From Oreocharis arfaki (lineage: Eukaryota; Chordata; Aves; Passeriformes; Paramythiidae): a stretch of 64,000 nt of DNA. Position 1 is the stretch's first letter. Each line of letters opens with the position of its first letter. The notes under the pieces were generated by a model, which was not told the origin of the DNA, did not search any database, and was given only the letters and a program-made list of their open reading frames with translations. This document shows positions 23,701-36,500 of this stretch, piece by piece. Made by a program: the position numbers and the translations under genes. The DNA is taken from positions 489,807 to 553,806 of the forward strand of contig VZRR01013418.1 of the NCBI GenBank assembly GCA_013398015.1, read 5' to 3'.

Positions 23701-26700
23701 TTTTGCAGCAGAACCTGGTTTTCTTTGGTTTAAAATCAATAACAAAACTTACATTGATATTTGTGGAAAAAGAATTTTATCTTAAAATATTACCCTGGGA
23801 ATCATGGGGAAAAAAAAAAAATAAGAGGTACCATATTTTTCCACCCTGTTAAAACCCAACTCCTTTTTTGCAGTTCTGCTTTATCTTTTCTAGAGATACT
23901 CTCCAGTCTTCCTTTTGCAAGATAGATGTTACAATTTTAAAAAAAAGTTGTAATTTTACAGTGAAAAATATTTTTTAGCAATAACATCAAAATTTTTTGC
24001 TGTTCCGTTTACTTATGAGCTGCAGATTGTATTTATCATTAGAAACATTTCTTGGCAAGACTGGATTAAACTAGATTTTTTTTTTTTTGCTTTCTTGGTC
24101 TTCTTGAATATCAATAAGTTATCATTCATCTGTTCTTGTCAAGAATAATGAATTCTTATTAAGGACAGACTTCTCAAATATTTCTTTTCTTTTAAAAAAT
24201 CTGGGATTACACGCAAAAACTTAGAAATATTAGAATATAGACTTAGAAATAATAGGCTTTACATATGGCTTTGCCTGAAATGTTTGTCATTCTTGTGCTT
24301 TAGTGTGTGCCTGTAAATTTCAACAGTAGAAGATAATAACCTTCCAGAGAACAGACAGACCTCGCCACCACAGTGGATCGAACATTGACTTGTGTGGTTA
24401 AAAATATGGGAACTGATGCTTTTCCACTGATATTCATTTTGCATATTTTTTCTGTGCCTCTCACTAGTGGCCTTGTTCAAAAAAAAAGCAAGTAGTCTGC
24501 CTGTGGTAGAAAGAAAGGAAAAAAGCAAATGGGTAAATAAGGAAATGAAGGATGCTCTTTCTTGTTCCCTAGCCAGAAAGCAGCCAGTTTGATTTCACCA
24601 GCATGTCAGGAGAAAGTCTGTTGTATAACACAGGTAGTCATCAAACAGCCAGTGATTCCCAGCAGCGACTCCACTGACTGCTTTTGCACTGCCAGAAACT
24701 GAAGGAAGATATGTCATCACACAGTCGGTGGTGGTCAGGGTCGGGCAGGGGTAGATGCACACAAGGCGCGTAAGCAAATGGTACTTTCTGAAAAAGCACA
24801 CATGACAAATTAAAGCTGAGGATTTACTGCTGGGCTTCTTCTCCTTGAAAGGATCAATAAAAAAAGGAATCTTGATTACATTCTATCAATGTGAAGGAAG
24901 TGAAGAAACAATGTATGAAAATTTTCACCTGGAAGTACATGGAGCTTTTTAACTACATCATTTATATTTTGCCTTAGATATATTTCCTTATTGTTTTATT
25001 AAATATATAAAAGTAAATTCTTTAGTTCACCACCTGTCTACTCATTACTTGCTTACTGAATACAATGCAAAGAAGACGAATTTTGAAACAGTTTTGCAGG
25101 AACAAAGCAAAGGACCTTATATTTTATAGTCAGGATGGTCCCCCTGCCACAAAAAGACAGCATGGGAGAAAGAATAGAAGTATCTATCAAGCATGTAAGA
25201 ACAATGTTGTTAGCTAGAAACTTAGTGAACATCAGGAGGACTGAGATTAAACAGCAAGGAGAAAAGATGGCACCTGGTATTGTAAAGGGAATTCTAAGGG
25301 AAGGAATGACAAGATCAGAGGAAGGAATCATAAATTCTTTTGACAACTTCAAAGCAAGCAGAGTTGAGAGGAGGAGATGTAGGCACAAGTTTTCATTTTA
25401 CTGCACTGTATTAATTTTCACAGCCTTCTCCGGTTATGCCCTACTTATTTTCTATCTGTAAATGCATTACCAGCCCGAAGATCCCAGCTACTGTGGGAAT
25501 TGCAGAGATCTCGATTACTACGGAAACTTGTTAAAATTACTTTTCTGCACACATGTCTATGATACCGAGACACTTTAGCCCCAAGCAGAGTAAAAGCCTG
25601 AGGCTGGAAATAGCACAGATCACAGCGTTTGCAGGACTCAGACCATTTACATGCACATCCATTATCATGTTTATAATGAACATTGATTCACTTCACTATA
25701 CTGGAGAAAGAAAAATATATGAGGTGTGATATTCATGATATGAAGTCAGTCTGCAAAAGAGATGATAGGTGCTTTTTCTTCACTCTTTTGAAGGAGAAAG
25801 GAGGGGATGGGAAAGATAATGACCATGCTTCCATTGCTTGCCCTGTTTTCAAAAAATTTGGAGAAGAACTGTAAAAACATGTTCATATGGCATCCTGGTT
25901 TCTGTTCAGATTATTACTAACATTTTAAACAAGAGATGCTAAATGGAAGTTTTCCTGGCAAGTACAAGAAGAGAGAATGTATTCTACATTATTTAAATGC
26001 TGTTGAATAAAGAATGCATGATTTATGCTGAAGTAGATAAAATGATACAGGTCAGACTCCCTCACGTGGCTGTCCATGACTGTACAGAAACTCTTTCTTC
26101 CCTGATGTCTCAGATACATCTGTGTTGCTTTCCAGTTTTCTGGCAGAAATAGCCCAGGGGACAGAACTGAGAGACGAGATCTGTAACTCTGCTTTGTCAT
26201 ATTAGATATCTGCAGATTTGTCTCTAAGTGCAGTAATGAAACAGAACAGCTTCCTGATGGCAAAACAGATAAAGAATTAAAGGCCGAAAACCAGAAATGC
26301 GTCATGCATTTGTTTCCAAAATTAGTTATAGATATAGCTATATAGAGTGTATAGAGATATATAGGTGTGTGTACATATATGCCTATATATTAAATATGTA
26401 TAATCATCCGGGCAGTTGCTTAGAATAAGATGCAATCAATGGTAGGGTTTTAGGGGAGGATTCCAGTGTAAAATTCCCAGAGGAAATCTGAATAATAGTA
26501 ATAAACCTAGTCAAAAAATCTGCATTACTCTCGTGTTTCTTAAACTACGTACAAGAAAAATACATGAGCATTCAGCATTAAAATGCCTTGTGCACTGAGT
26601 ACAGAACAAGAAATTAAATGCAGTTCTTCATATTTTGTTTACCTACAGATGGTAGCTATTTTTTTTTTCAGGTGTCAGTGGTTCTTCAAACCGAGTTTGG

Positions 26701-27074
26701 CATTGGGCAAATATTTGACTCCACCTGACACTAACAGCCTGCATCCTATGGACTAGGAGAGCATGGTCACACCTGTTTGATGAGATACAGACTGCTCTAT
26801 ACAATTCTTGTCTTTGCTCTGTTGGCAGAAATGTACAAATTGGCAAGCATTCATATGCAAGTCATACCACCTGATAAACACAATTGCAGACCAAGAGGCC
26901 TGAGCTGTTGTTACCCAAAAGTTCAGTCTTCTATATTTGAAGACTTAAAAGGGTTTTTCACAATAAATTTGTATTATGGTAAGACTAATATTACTTCCAC
27001 CTCCTTTGTATGGAGAAACAGAAAAAAATAATTTTATTGCCATTCCTGACTTCAGTGCTGAATCTATTACAGTG
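20790..27074. other. Unique non-coding segment, no gene seen
   Basis: About 6.3 kb without a supported gene. It holds several homopolymer runs (A at 23811-23821, T at 24077-24089), a G-rich stretch at 21254-21270, and an A+T-rich dinucleotide tract at 26328-26398. Overlapping open frames on opposite strands at 25053-25461 (111 and 108 codons) and a minus frame at 25925-26305 (126 codons) resemble no known protein. The 21331-21760 block may be a conserved non-coding element. Confidence 0.6.
26328..26398. repeat. Degenerate TA/GTA dinucleotide tract
   Basis: About 70 bases made mostly of TATA, TATAG, GTGTGTG and ACATATAT steps. It is an old, interrupted microsatellite with no coding content. 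Confidence 0.75.
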
Positions 27075-27562
27075 TATAGAATCATGGAGTTGTTTATGTT
27101 GGGAAAACCTCTAAAATCATGAAGTCAGCTGTTAAAAGCCACTACTAAGTCCACCACTAAACCATGGCTGTAAGTGGCATATTTACACATCTTTTAAAAT
27201 TCTCCAGGGATAGTGACTCAACAGCTTTCCTGGGTAGCCTGTTCCAATTCTTCTTTTTGTGAAGAAATTTCTGCTAATATCCGACCTAAATCTTCCCTGG
27301 CCTGACTTGAGACCATTTCCTCTTACCCTACAACTTGCTACTTGGGAGAAGAAACTGTCCTCCATCTCTCTACAGCCTCCTTTCAGCAGCTGTAGAGAGC
27401 GATAAGGTCTCCTCTGAGACTCCTTTCCTCCAGACTGAACAACCCCAGCTCCCTCAGCTGCTCCTTGCTCCAGACCTTTCATCATCTCTGTTGCCCTTCT
27501 CTGGACACACTCCAGCACCTCAATGTCCTTCTTGCAATGAGAAGCCCAAAACTGTATTTCCT
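27075..27562 (-). mobile_element. CR1 LINE fragment with remnant of ORF2 C-terminus
   Basis: The left edge reads TAGAATCATGGAGTTG, the reverse complement of the CR1 3' end, followed by GTCCACCACTAAACCATGGC and GCCTGTTCCAATTCTTC. On the minus strand, 27518-27183 stays open for 111 codons with blocks VQRRATEMMKGLE, LLKGGCREME and RGNGLKSGQGRFRSDISRNF. I recognise these as the end of CR1 ORF2, with a local frame error between the first two blocks. The copy is 5'-truncated and inactive. It belongs to the same broad subfamily as the 20641 copy. Confidence 0.95.
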
Positions 27563-30500
27563 ATCTGTGCAATTCAAAGGCAAAAATCGAAGAAAAGAGG
27601 TAGAGTTACAGCATATCTGTTTTGTTTTCTTGTAAATAATATCATCTGTGTGACTGGGTCCAGACTGAAGAGGAGTGAGAAGTGGAAAATTTAATAAATC
27701 AGTTTTTCAGACTTTATGCGTGACAGTCAATTCATTTTCTTTAATTTTATTTCTTTAGTTAATATGTCCATAGCTAGGAATTAAATGTACCTTTCTGTTC
27801 ATGTAAACAGAGTTCTTAGACTTGTTTTTCCACTGGAAGAAAAAAGGACTGTGTGTTAAGAAACATGGCTACCTCTGGCTAATTTTAAGGGGCTAACATG
27901 GCTAATTTTATCAATTAATAAATTCAGTGTTACTGCTTTTTCACATTATACAAGTATAACAAATATTTGTACTTCTAAGGCATTGATAGTACTGGTCAAA
28001 CAAATTAAGTATACCATGAACTTCCAAAAATTATGCTGACTTCTCTATCAGTAACAGGGCATGCAACGCCTAGGAACCAAAACCAGTATTATAAGGGCAA
28101 TGTACTCTGGCTGGTAAAGAGCCTTGAAATTATAATTAGTGTACACATATATATATATGTGTGTGTGTGTATAATTTGTACTGACTTTACAAACATGATA
28201 GAATGGATTAAACGATAGCAGAATGTGATGACAGATGAATGTGTTAAATATGACAAGGCTACCATATGTCTTTAATTCATTCTGTTAACAGCTTGTCATG
28301 ATGTTACTGAGTAAATGGCAATTAAAAAAACCCATGGTGCATAATTGCCAAAATATTTCTTTTATTGGGGTTTCCAGCCAGTACCTAGGGTTGCAGACTT
28401 AGTATCACTTTATAAAGAGGAAGCAATGGCTTTGAACAGAATGGTATACTACATTCTAAATGAGCTAAATGAGACTCTTAAATAAAAGCCGAGAAATAAG
28501 TTTTGACAGTAACTGTACAAGTGGAATGTGCGCTTGACGTCTTCTTCCTATTTTTCTTTTAATAGCTGTGGCAGCGTGGCTTTTTCAGGTACACTAAGCA
28601 TATGAGCTTATCTCTTCCAGATGCTCACAAGGATATAAGCCCATTTTCTTTTACATTTAGAATGGAAACATACTGAAATCAGTTTGAAAATCATGTTTAA
28701 ATCACTGTTCTAATAATATAAAATATATGTAATTTGTCAGACTTCATAAATGGTAACTTAGTGTGTATGGAAGAGTATGACAATCCATTTTCAGATGCTT
28801 CTAATTTCCCTTCAGTCTCCAAACTTCATCTGAGAGATGAGCTGGGCCCTGCTGAAAATCGCTACAGGATGACCTGGAAAGAGATCAGACAACACGCTAA
28901 GGATTTCTTACCACCTTTTACAGCTGCTTCACTGCAGAAGCCATAGGAAATTATGATGCAAAAGTAGCAAAAGAGATATAAAATATTTAACTGTTATGAA
29001 CAAACATTACCAGTAGTTGGGCCAGATAATCAAATTGGTCCTTTCCAAGAACACCACAGCGTATTTTTAGATGTCCTTTCTCTCTTGTCTCTTTCCTGCA
29101 AAGCGCGTTTTCCCTGGCCATGTCAAAGTTAAGGACAGTTCCCATATTGCCCTTGAGCATATTGCCCCTGGGCAGCTGCACAGTGGCGAGAGCCAGACCA
29201 TGGCTTAGGCATAGGAACCTGTCAATTATTTCAAGATGAATTTTATGTGCAATTAGGAATATTATTAAATCATGTAACACTTCTCACGTAAGCCTTTTCC
29301 TCAGAATAGTGGGATACCTCTCTAACAGGTCAACAGAAAGCAGAAGAAGACTGCAGCATCCCATTTATGATGAAAAGGGTGTCTGCATGCTGCTCACAAC
29401 AAACATTTTCAGTGGCCTTTTTCAAGGTTTGGTTATCAATTTTTCTACCATTCAGAGCATACCCATATGAAGAACCAATCATTGTTTAAAATGATACTTC
29501 AGAACAAATGTATTATGATTCTGCTTTAATTTTTTCTACCTATCTGGAGGGAGAACTCAGTCTATGAAAAAATGCTACAGAATTTATTTTGATAATTTGA
29601 TCATGGTAGCTTGTTGCACATTTTGTTTCTATGACTATAACTTCAGACAATTCTAAAAAGCTTTGGGTAAATTACCAGCTACAAGAAAGATGTGCACCAA
29701 GCAAGCAGAGAGACTGACAAGCTAGAAGCCAAAAGTAAAATCTTTGCTGGTACAAATTACAGATACAGCATGTGCCAAAAACAATAAAAACTGAGGCACG
29801 GTATCGTGCATGATTTCTGTAGTTTCTTATCTTCCTAATGCCAACACACCTATTAGTTTTTGTGTCAATATATAACATAACATCCTACCAAAAATAAAAA
29901 GGCTATTTGTCTCTTTTTTCTCTACAAAGCTTGAAGAAAAGAACTTTGCAATTTGTGTCTTCAATTTTTTTTTTACATTTTGCTTGCTCGACAAATTTGT
30001 GATCTCATGTAAAGAACTATTTGAACACTTCTGTTGGCTGGTTTTGGAAGTTTTTAGAACAGGGATGACTTTCAGAATGTATCTGGGAAATTGTAAGGGA
30101 CACTCATCTTTCATTTAACATTTCATTTGTCAGGAGGTCTGAAAGTTGATCTTGCCCTTAGTTTCTCTAGTAGCATCAAACCTTTTAGACTTACAAAGGT
30201 GTAACTTAAAAGACATTTTAAGAAGTTTTTAAGCAAACAGAGAAGCTGCTTCCCTTTCTTGAAACCATTAAAGTTTACATCCAGTCTCCAGTGAAGTTAA
30301 TTACTACTGTAATCAATATTAATCAGTTCATGCTGATGAATGAGCAGGGTCAGGTGCTATTCAACCACAGAGAAAAAATGAAAGGTAATCTGCTACCCTT
30401 TAAACATAAATATTTAGGATGTGATGAAAATCCTTTGTTATGAGACGAAGCATTAGAACTCATTACCCCAGAGTGTACTCATTTATGACAAATTCTCTTT

Positions 30501-33130
30501 TCTACATATTTTGTTACTGGTTTTATGGTACTTAGTTTTTATTTTGTGTTTAAAGAGGGGATATGCTAATAACTATGCTTACTCTTATAAAGTTCCTTTG
30601 TCAGTAGACAAAAGTTTACTAGTTGTAATTGTATCTATTTTTATTAAAATTGACTAGACATTACAGTAAACTTACAAGCAATCAAATTATATATATTGTG
30701 TTATACATGTGTGATTAAATAACAGTTGAAGGGAAGGAATCCTTTTTAGAGAGGAAAATCTTTAGCTTCAACTCACTTGAAAACTTCTACATAGTGTCAA
30801 AATGCCACATCAAAATAGATACAACTGTGATTAGTTTATGCCCCAAGTTACAGTACAGCAGGGAATTTATTATCCTCCTGATGTAAACTGTGCTTTGGAG
30901 GAGAATTGCTTCTTTTGCTTTCTCCATGTTCCTGTTTCTCTCTCTCTCCCCATGCAGGAGCCCTAGAGAGGCTGGTATCTTAATGCAAGGACTCAGTCTG
31001 CACAAATATCCCTCTTTTGGCTCCCTCCAGTTACATTTCTCAGCATGTCCTGTGCAGGATGCAGAGCACGCTGGAGGCTGAGGGCCAATTACACCTCCTT
31101 CCTATCCTATCACTTCTAAAGTGGTTTGACAGCATATGCTTGTCCTATTTCCCCTAAACTCCCCTCCATTCACTATGCAGCTACACCCTTTGCGTACATT
31201 TCCTGTAACACACAACACCACACACCTTCTCATACTTCTACCCCATAATTGCGTCTGAAGAGAAGGTGAGGAGATTTGCACATCACAGGGAATTTATTGA
31301 GCAAGGAATTTACTGAAAGCTCATGACTTTTTCAAAATAATTCCCTCCAAAAAGCACAAGACAACATCCCACTCCCAGCCTCTTGACCTTGTGAGCAAAA
31401 CCAGTTTCTCAGCTTTATATCTGCTGCTCTTTATGTGCTCTGTCCTTCTCTCCTCATCATGAGACCCTCAAGCTATGTACATTCCTCATAGATTCTTCAG
31501 AAAGAGGAGAATCTGAGATCTAGATTTTATTCTAGCGAGATGTATTGCCATTTTTTTTTCCTTTTATGAATACTTTGGGAAGGCACCTTGGAATTCCCTC
31601 TTTTTTTGGTTGTTTTTCTATTTTGATCTTAATAGAAATAAATGAGCTCCAGGTAATGGTCTCACTACGCATACTGCACAAAAATCTAGGAATAGATCTG
31701 TAAAAACTTTCTTGTTTTTTAGGACTTCAAAACAGTTTCATGTTCAAGCAAATCTAGAGAATCTCTTGGGTCTGGGAAGTACAATGCCAAAACAAACTGC
31801 AGAAAAGTTACGTCAAGTGTAGATATGTATCTGAAAATGGCTGAATTTCCTATTATAAAGCATACAATTCCACTAGAAACAGATTAGCCCAATTTAAGAC
31901 ACTCAGTGGTGACAAGGAAAAGCATAAATACATAAACTATATAGAGAGAGGCAGAGAGATAGCCCCAAATGAGTCTTCTACAGAAAGAACATTATAACTG
32001 CCTCAATTATCGTATAAAGACAGAAACGAGAACTCAAGAAATAGAAGCTGTCATGAAACACTTATCTCTGAATAACTGAAGAAACCAGAAGGAAAAAGTG
32101 AACTGAATACATGACAATAATTGATATATGCAAAATGTTGATTAAATTTTTTTAAGACTTTATGGTAACAACGTTCTGCAAGAATTCAGAGCTGCCACTC
32201 TGTGGAAAAAAACAGTAAAGGATAGTAGACTTGAAGAGAACAACTTTCATCAATTAAAAGATAAAATTATTAAATAATTACTTTGTTTGTGGCCAGTTTT
32301 GGTCAATAATAAATGACTCAATGCATCCTGCTGTGTCTGTAGATTATTACCTCCATCTTATTTACTTTTCAATACTTTCACATTTAACAACATATTTACT
32401 TAGTCATTAGTGAGAGCAAACATTTTGAATGACAAGTATTTTTCCCTATGTGTTTCTTCATTGGTTTCTCCAGTGCTTCTAGAGATTTGTTTTGTAGTTA
32501 TCTGTGACCAGATGCAGACAAAATTTGGCATATTTCATATTTTTTGATGTCACAGTATTTAATCATTGCAACATAACAAACAGATTATCTATTCCAAAGT
32601 CACACAAAAAAAACCTCTCTTCTCCTCTTTTAAATGCATTTAATTTGTTCAAATTTAATCGTATTTGGTAGAGTGTATTGGCCTCTGATAAACATGCCAC
32701 ATCCTCTTTGAACAGTTGTGCAGAAAGTCACATCAATCTCATCAATTTCAGTATGAAATGCACTCATACTGCTGCTATGCCTGCAATATTACCTAAATTA
32801 TGGAAAACTGGTACAATTTGGACTCTTTTCTCAACATCCTCCTCACATATCACACATCAATTAAGACACCATTTTTTTCTAAGGCCAACATAGAACATTG
32901 CATTTGTCCTTTCAGTCATTCTTCAGAACATCAGCATGGTTTTATTTAGAAAAGTATTTCCCCAATGTAACTGCACAAAATATTGAGTGTGTATGAGCCA
33001 CTAGAGCATGTAAGGCCAATAAGATTCCTTATTACCACAAGCAATGGAGACTAGAGAGAGCATTTATTCACTGAGGTCAACAGAAATTTTAAGTTGTTAC
33101 TTTGTGGGAATTACAGACATTGGTATTTTC
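27563..33130. other. Unique non-coding segment, no gene seen
   Basis: No supported gene. It holds a (TA)n(TG)n microsatellite at 28145-28172. A 70-codon frame at 28734-28946 and a 97-codon minus frame at 28987-29280 match nothing I know. Composition is uniformly A+T-rich and stops are frequent in every frame. Confidence 0.65.
28145..28172. repeat. (TA)n(TG)n compound microsatellite
   Basis: Alternating ACATATATATATATATG is followed by GTGTGTGTGTGT. It is a simple compound dinucleotide repeat, likely length-polymorphic. Confidence 0.9.
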
Positions 33131-33525
33131 ATAGAATCATAGAATGATTTGGGTTGGAAGGGACCAAAAAGATAATCTTGTTTCAACTCCCCTGCCACGG
33201 GAATGGACAGCTTCCACCAGACCAGGTTGCTCAAAGCCCCATCCAATCTGGCCTTGAACACCTCCGGGGATGGGGCACCTACCACCTCACCACCCTCACA
33301 GTAAACATTTTCTTACTAATATCTAATCTAAACCTAGTCTACTTCATCTTAGGCTATCCCTCCCTTGTTGTATCACTCCATGCTCTTGTGAGAAGTCCCT
33401 CTCCAGCTCTTGCAGCTCCTTTAGGTACCAGAAGGCTGCTGTAAGGTCTCTCTAGAGCCTTCTCTTCTCCAAGTTGAACAACTCCAAGTCTCGGCCTGTG
33501 GTCCAGCCCTTGGGTCATCCTTATG
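33131..33525 (-). mobile_element. CR1 LINE, 3' fragment
   Basis: The left end is the best-preserved CR1 3' terminus in the window: ATAGAATCATAGAATGATTT followed by GGGTTGGAAGGGACC. The body has the reverse complement of the CR1 3' region. On the minus strand, a short piece of the ORF2 C-terminus is legible (PEVFKARLDGALSNLVWW, translated from about 33267-33214). The intact terminus suggests this is among the younger CR1 copies here. The right edge is approximate, near CCAGCCCTTGGGTCATCC. Confidence 0.95.
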
Positions 33526-36500
33526 ATTTTGATATAATGGAGTTTCAATCAGTTCTAATATTGTTCAGTTTCTTCATGCTAATGAGTTAAAATACATTGA
33601 ATGATGCCAGCCTCTTATAGCAATCACTGCTTTTGAGCAGTCAATTTAACATGTTACAAGACTTCAGGCTGATTTGATTCAAACATTTTTGTTCACATTG
33701 TATATCTAGTTAACATGAAACAGGAAAACACTTTTTCTAATGATAAGAGATATATTCAAAGAATATAGAGTGAATGACAGTAGTTAGCTAAACTGACAAT
33801 GAAGAACCATCAGAAGAAACTTTATAAAACTTTAACACTGGTTTTGGCCTGAAAAACTCTTTAAAACCAGAACTACTCTTGATTAGGAAGATCTGGATAT
33901 AGACCGTAGGTGAGGCTGAAGAAAATTGTCCTTTAGTCTGATATAAGAATACTTGCCTAGTTTGGACAATGCAGTTAATTTTTTTTCTCAGTTGTAAAAG
34001 GAGACCAACAGTATTTGAATATTGCACAGAGTCCTCACCAAGCTTGCAGTACTTGAGCACGATGCTGGGTGTGTGACAAGCCAGCCTGTCTGCATCTCAA
34101 GTTCTATGTGAGAGACAACATGAATGTTGTCTAATGATCTTATTCATAGGCAGGATGGAGGAAGCATTTACTCTGAGCTAGGCCATCTGGATTCTTGGTT
34201 CAGTTGGTAAAATTTTATCACTAATATGTATTTCCCAACTATGAATCTCTTGACAGATTGTAAAACTACCTTGAAGAAGTAAGGGTAAACACAGAAGGAA
34301 ATTTGACTCTTAGCTAATTAAGCTTTATAATATCCCCATGAGGTATTTCTTATTTATTACTGAGGAATTGAAAGTGTGCTACTCATCTTAATGTTGACTG
34401 GTACTGTAGACGCTCTGAGCCTTGAAAACAAGATCATGTCTTTTGATGGCTGAAGCTGCCATGCTGATTTTGGCCATAATGTCTCTCTGAGACATATATT
34501 GAGTTACTGCCAGAATTAAAAAAGCCCACCCACCCCAAAAACTCTGCATACTCCAGGTTCATCCTTATCTCCATGTTTAAACATGAAAACTTACCTTTTC
34601 TTTATACCTCAGCTTTGCATTGTAGCATTCTTTTAATATATCCACTGAAGATACAAGCTGAGATGTAGAAGTGACTACATCCCATCTCAAGAGCCCTGGA
34701 AAGTGTGTTAGGAACTGAGCTGTCCTAGCACATCTTAATGGCTTTAGAGCATAGCTCTGTGTTTTCCTGTCACTGTTGGAGACTGGCAGACTCTGTTCCT
34801 GGGAGGAAGGTGGAAGCCAAAGCAGTGTTTGCCAGCTGGTTCAAAAAGATGCTGCAGTGTCAGCACATTACAGAGCCAAAAGGCCAGATGGTGAGAGACC
34901 AGACTGTTACTGGAGTACATTCCTGTTCTCATTGCTGCAACCACCCACAGCTGCAGTTGGGGCGGCAGCTCATTTCTGATCAATCCATTACCATTACTTC
35001 GAAGTAAAAAGGAATGAAGAACTAATAAACTTTATGAACTGAAATCTGTATTTCTCCTTAGCACTGCTGGATCCAGCAGCCTCCTGTATTGATCCCACTC
35101 AAACAATATTTCAGTTTGTTCTTTACAGCACTATTCTTTTTTATATTCTCTATTTCCTTTCCAAAGCAGCTGTTTGCAGCCCCACTTCTAATGAGCTTGG
35201 TATCCACCTGTTTCTCATTGGAGCTGATAATAAAACTTTGCTCCGGATGAGAGGGTAGGGAAAGATGCAATTACAGCCTTTTCCTATGCGAAATTCAATT
35301 TTTCCCCCCCATACAGTGTTCTGCATACTCACCATTACAACAGATGCAAATTTCGTCAACAGCCAGCTCCACCAAGAGGGCTCCAAAGACCAGTGGTACT
35401 AAGAAAAAATGGAAACAACTGATAGTATATGCATGGAAAAGATCCATCTTTTCCTCATAGTGCCTTTCTCCTCTGCTGAGAATGATCCACAAGGAATGTT
35501 TTCACTTTAAAACATCTTACATTTGTTTTTCTGACACAGTTAAGCCTCTGTAACTACCTAAGTGTTGTTATGATGTCCCTCTTTTTGAGGAGCACACAGC
35601 AGCCTGGAGGATTACATTGATCCGCCGCTACAGGATCAGAAGGCAGCTCCCTTGCACTGGGCTCAGACAACTTCCTTCACAGGCAGTACATCTCATACTG
35701 CCTTTTGTAAATTTGTTCAACTCCTCCTTAACCAAAAATAACCTTTTTGGCTTTTAATTCACTTATTTGGAACTGTAATCTCTCTCTCTGATGGGTAGAA
35801 ACCTTCTGCAGCTTTCAGCCCACGCATAGTTACGCTTATTCGTTTTGATGCAGTCTTTATTCCTTACCTTACATAGGTATTTTCCTTCCATGGTGTATAT
35901 CCATTTGCAGTAGTTGCGCAAGCTGTGACACCTCCCTTATACTTCTGCAAACTCAGTTTTCTGTTGCTTTCATTTCATCCCATAAGACAGGCTGATTATG
36001 GTATGTTTTCTTTTTTTCCTAAGAAATTAATAGTATGGAGAAATTATTAATTCTATATTTAATTGAGGCTGTAATCCCTGATCTTCAGCGGAGATACTTC
36101 ACATGTGATATGTCTTAGGGTCATATTTAATTTTTCTCAGCCTAGATCAAATTGTTGACTCACAGATGCATTAGGAAAGTCAGGCTTTTTTCCTTATTGT
36201 TGGTATGCCCTCTTAAACAAATTGTCATATTTTATCTTATATTTAAGCTGTAAAATTCTATCCCATCACCATTCTTTTACACATAATTCTCCTAAGGTGT
36301 ATTCTGGTACCCTTATATAAATAATATAGGAATATAATTTCAACAGGATAATGTACCCAAAAATAGAAAAAAACCAAAAAAAGCCAAAAAATGGAGGCTT
36401 AAGAAATCCCAAAAATGGAAGCAAAAACTGAAGCCTTTTTTCAAAGAACTGCATTATTAGCACAACCTGTAGCTGGTTCCGTACCTGTAGATCTAACATT

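Noticed and set aside
25925..26305. 126-codon ATG frame on the minus strand
   Set aside because: No domain or motif is seen, the length is borderline for chance in 64 kb, and there is no supporting promoter or polyadenylation context.
34738..35007. Three overlapping open frames (67-89 codons) on both strands, one starting with ATG
   Set aside because: Simultaneous openness in several frames points to locally higher G+C content, not selection. There is no domain, and no splice or promoter context.
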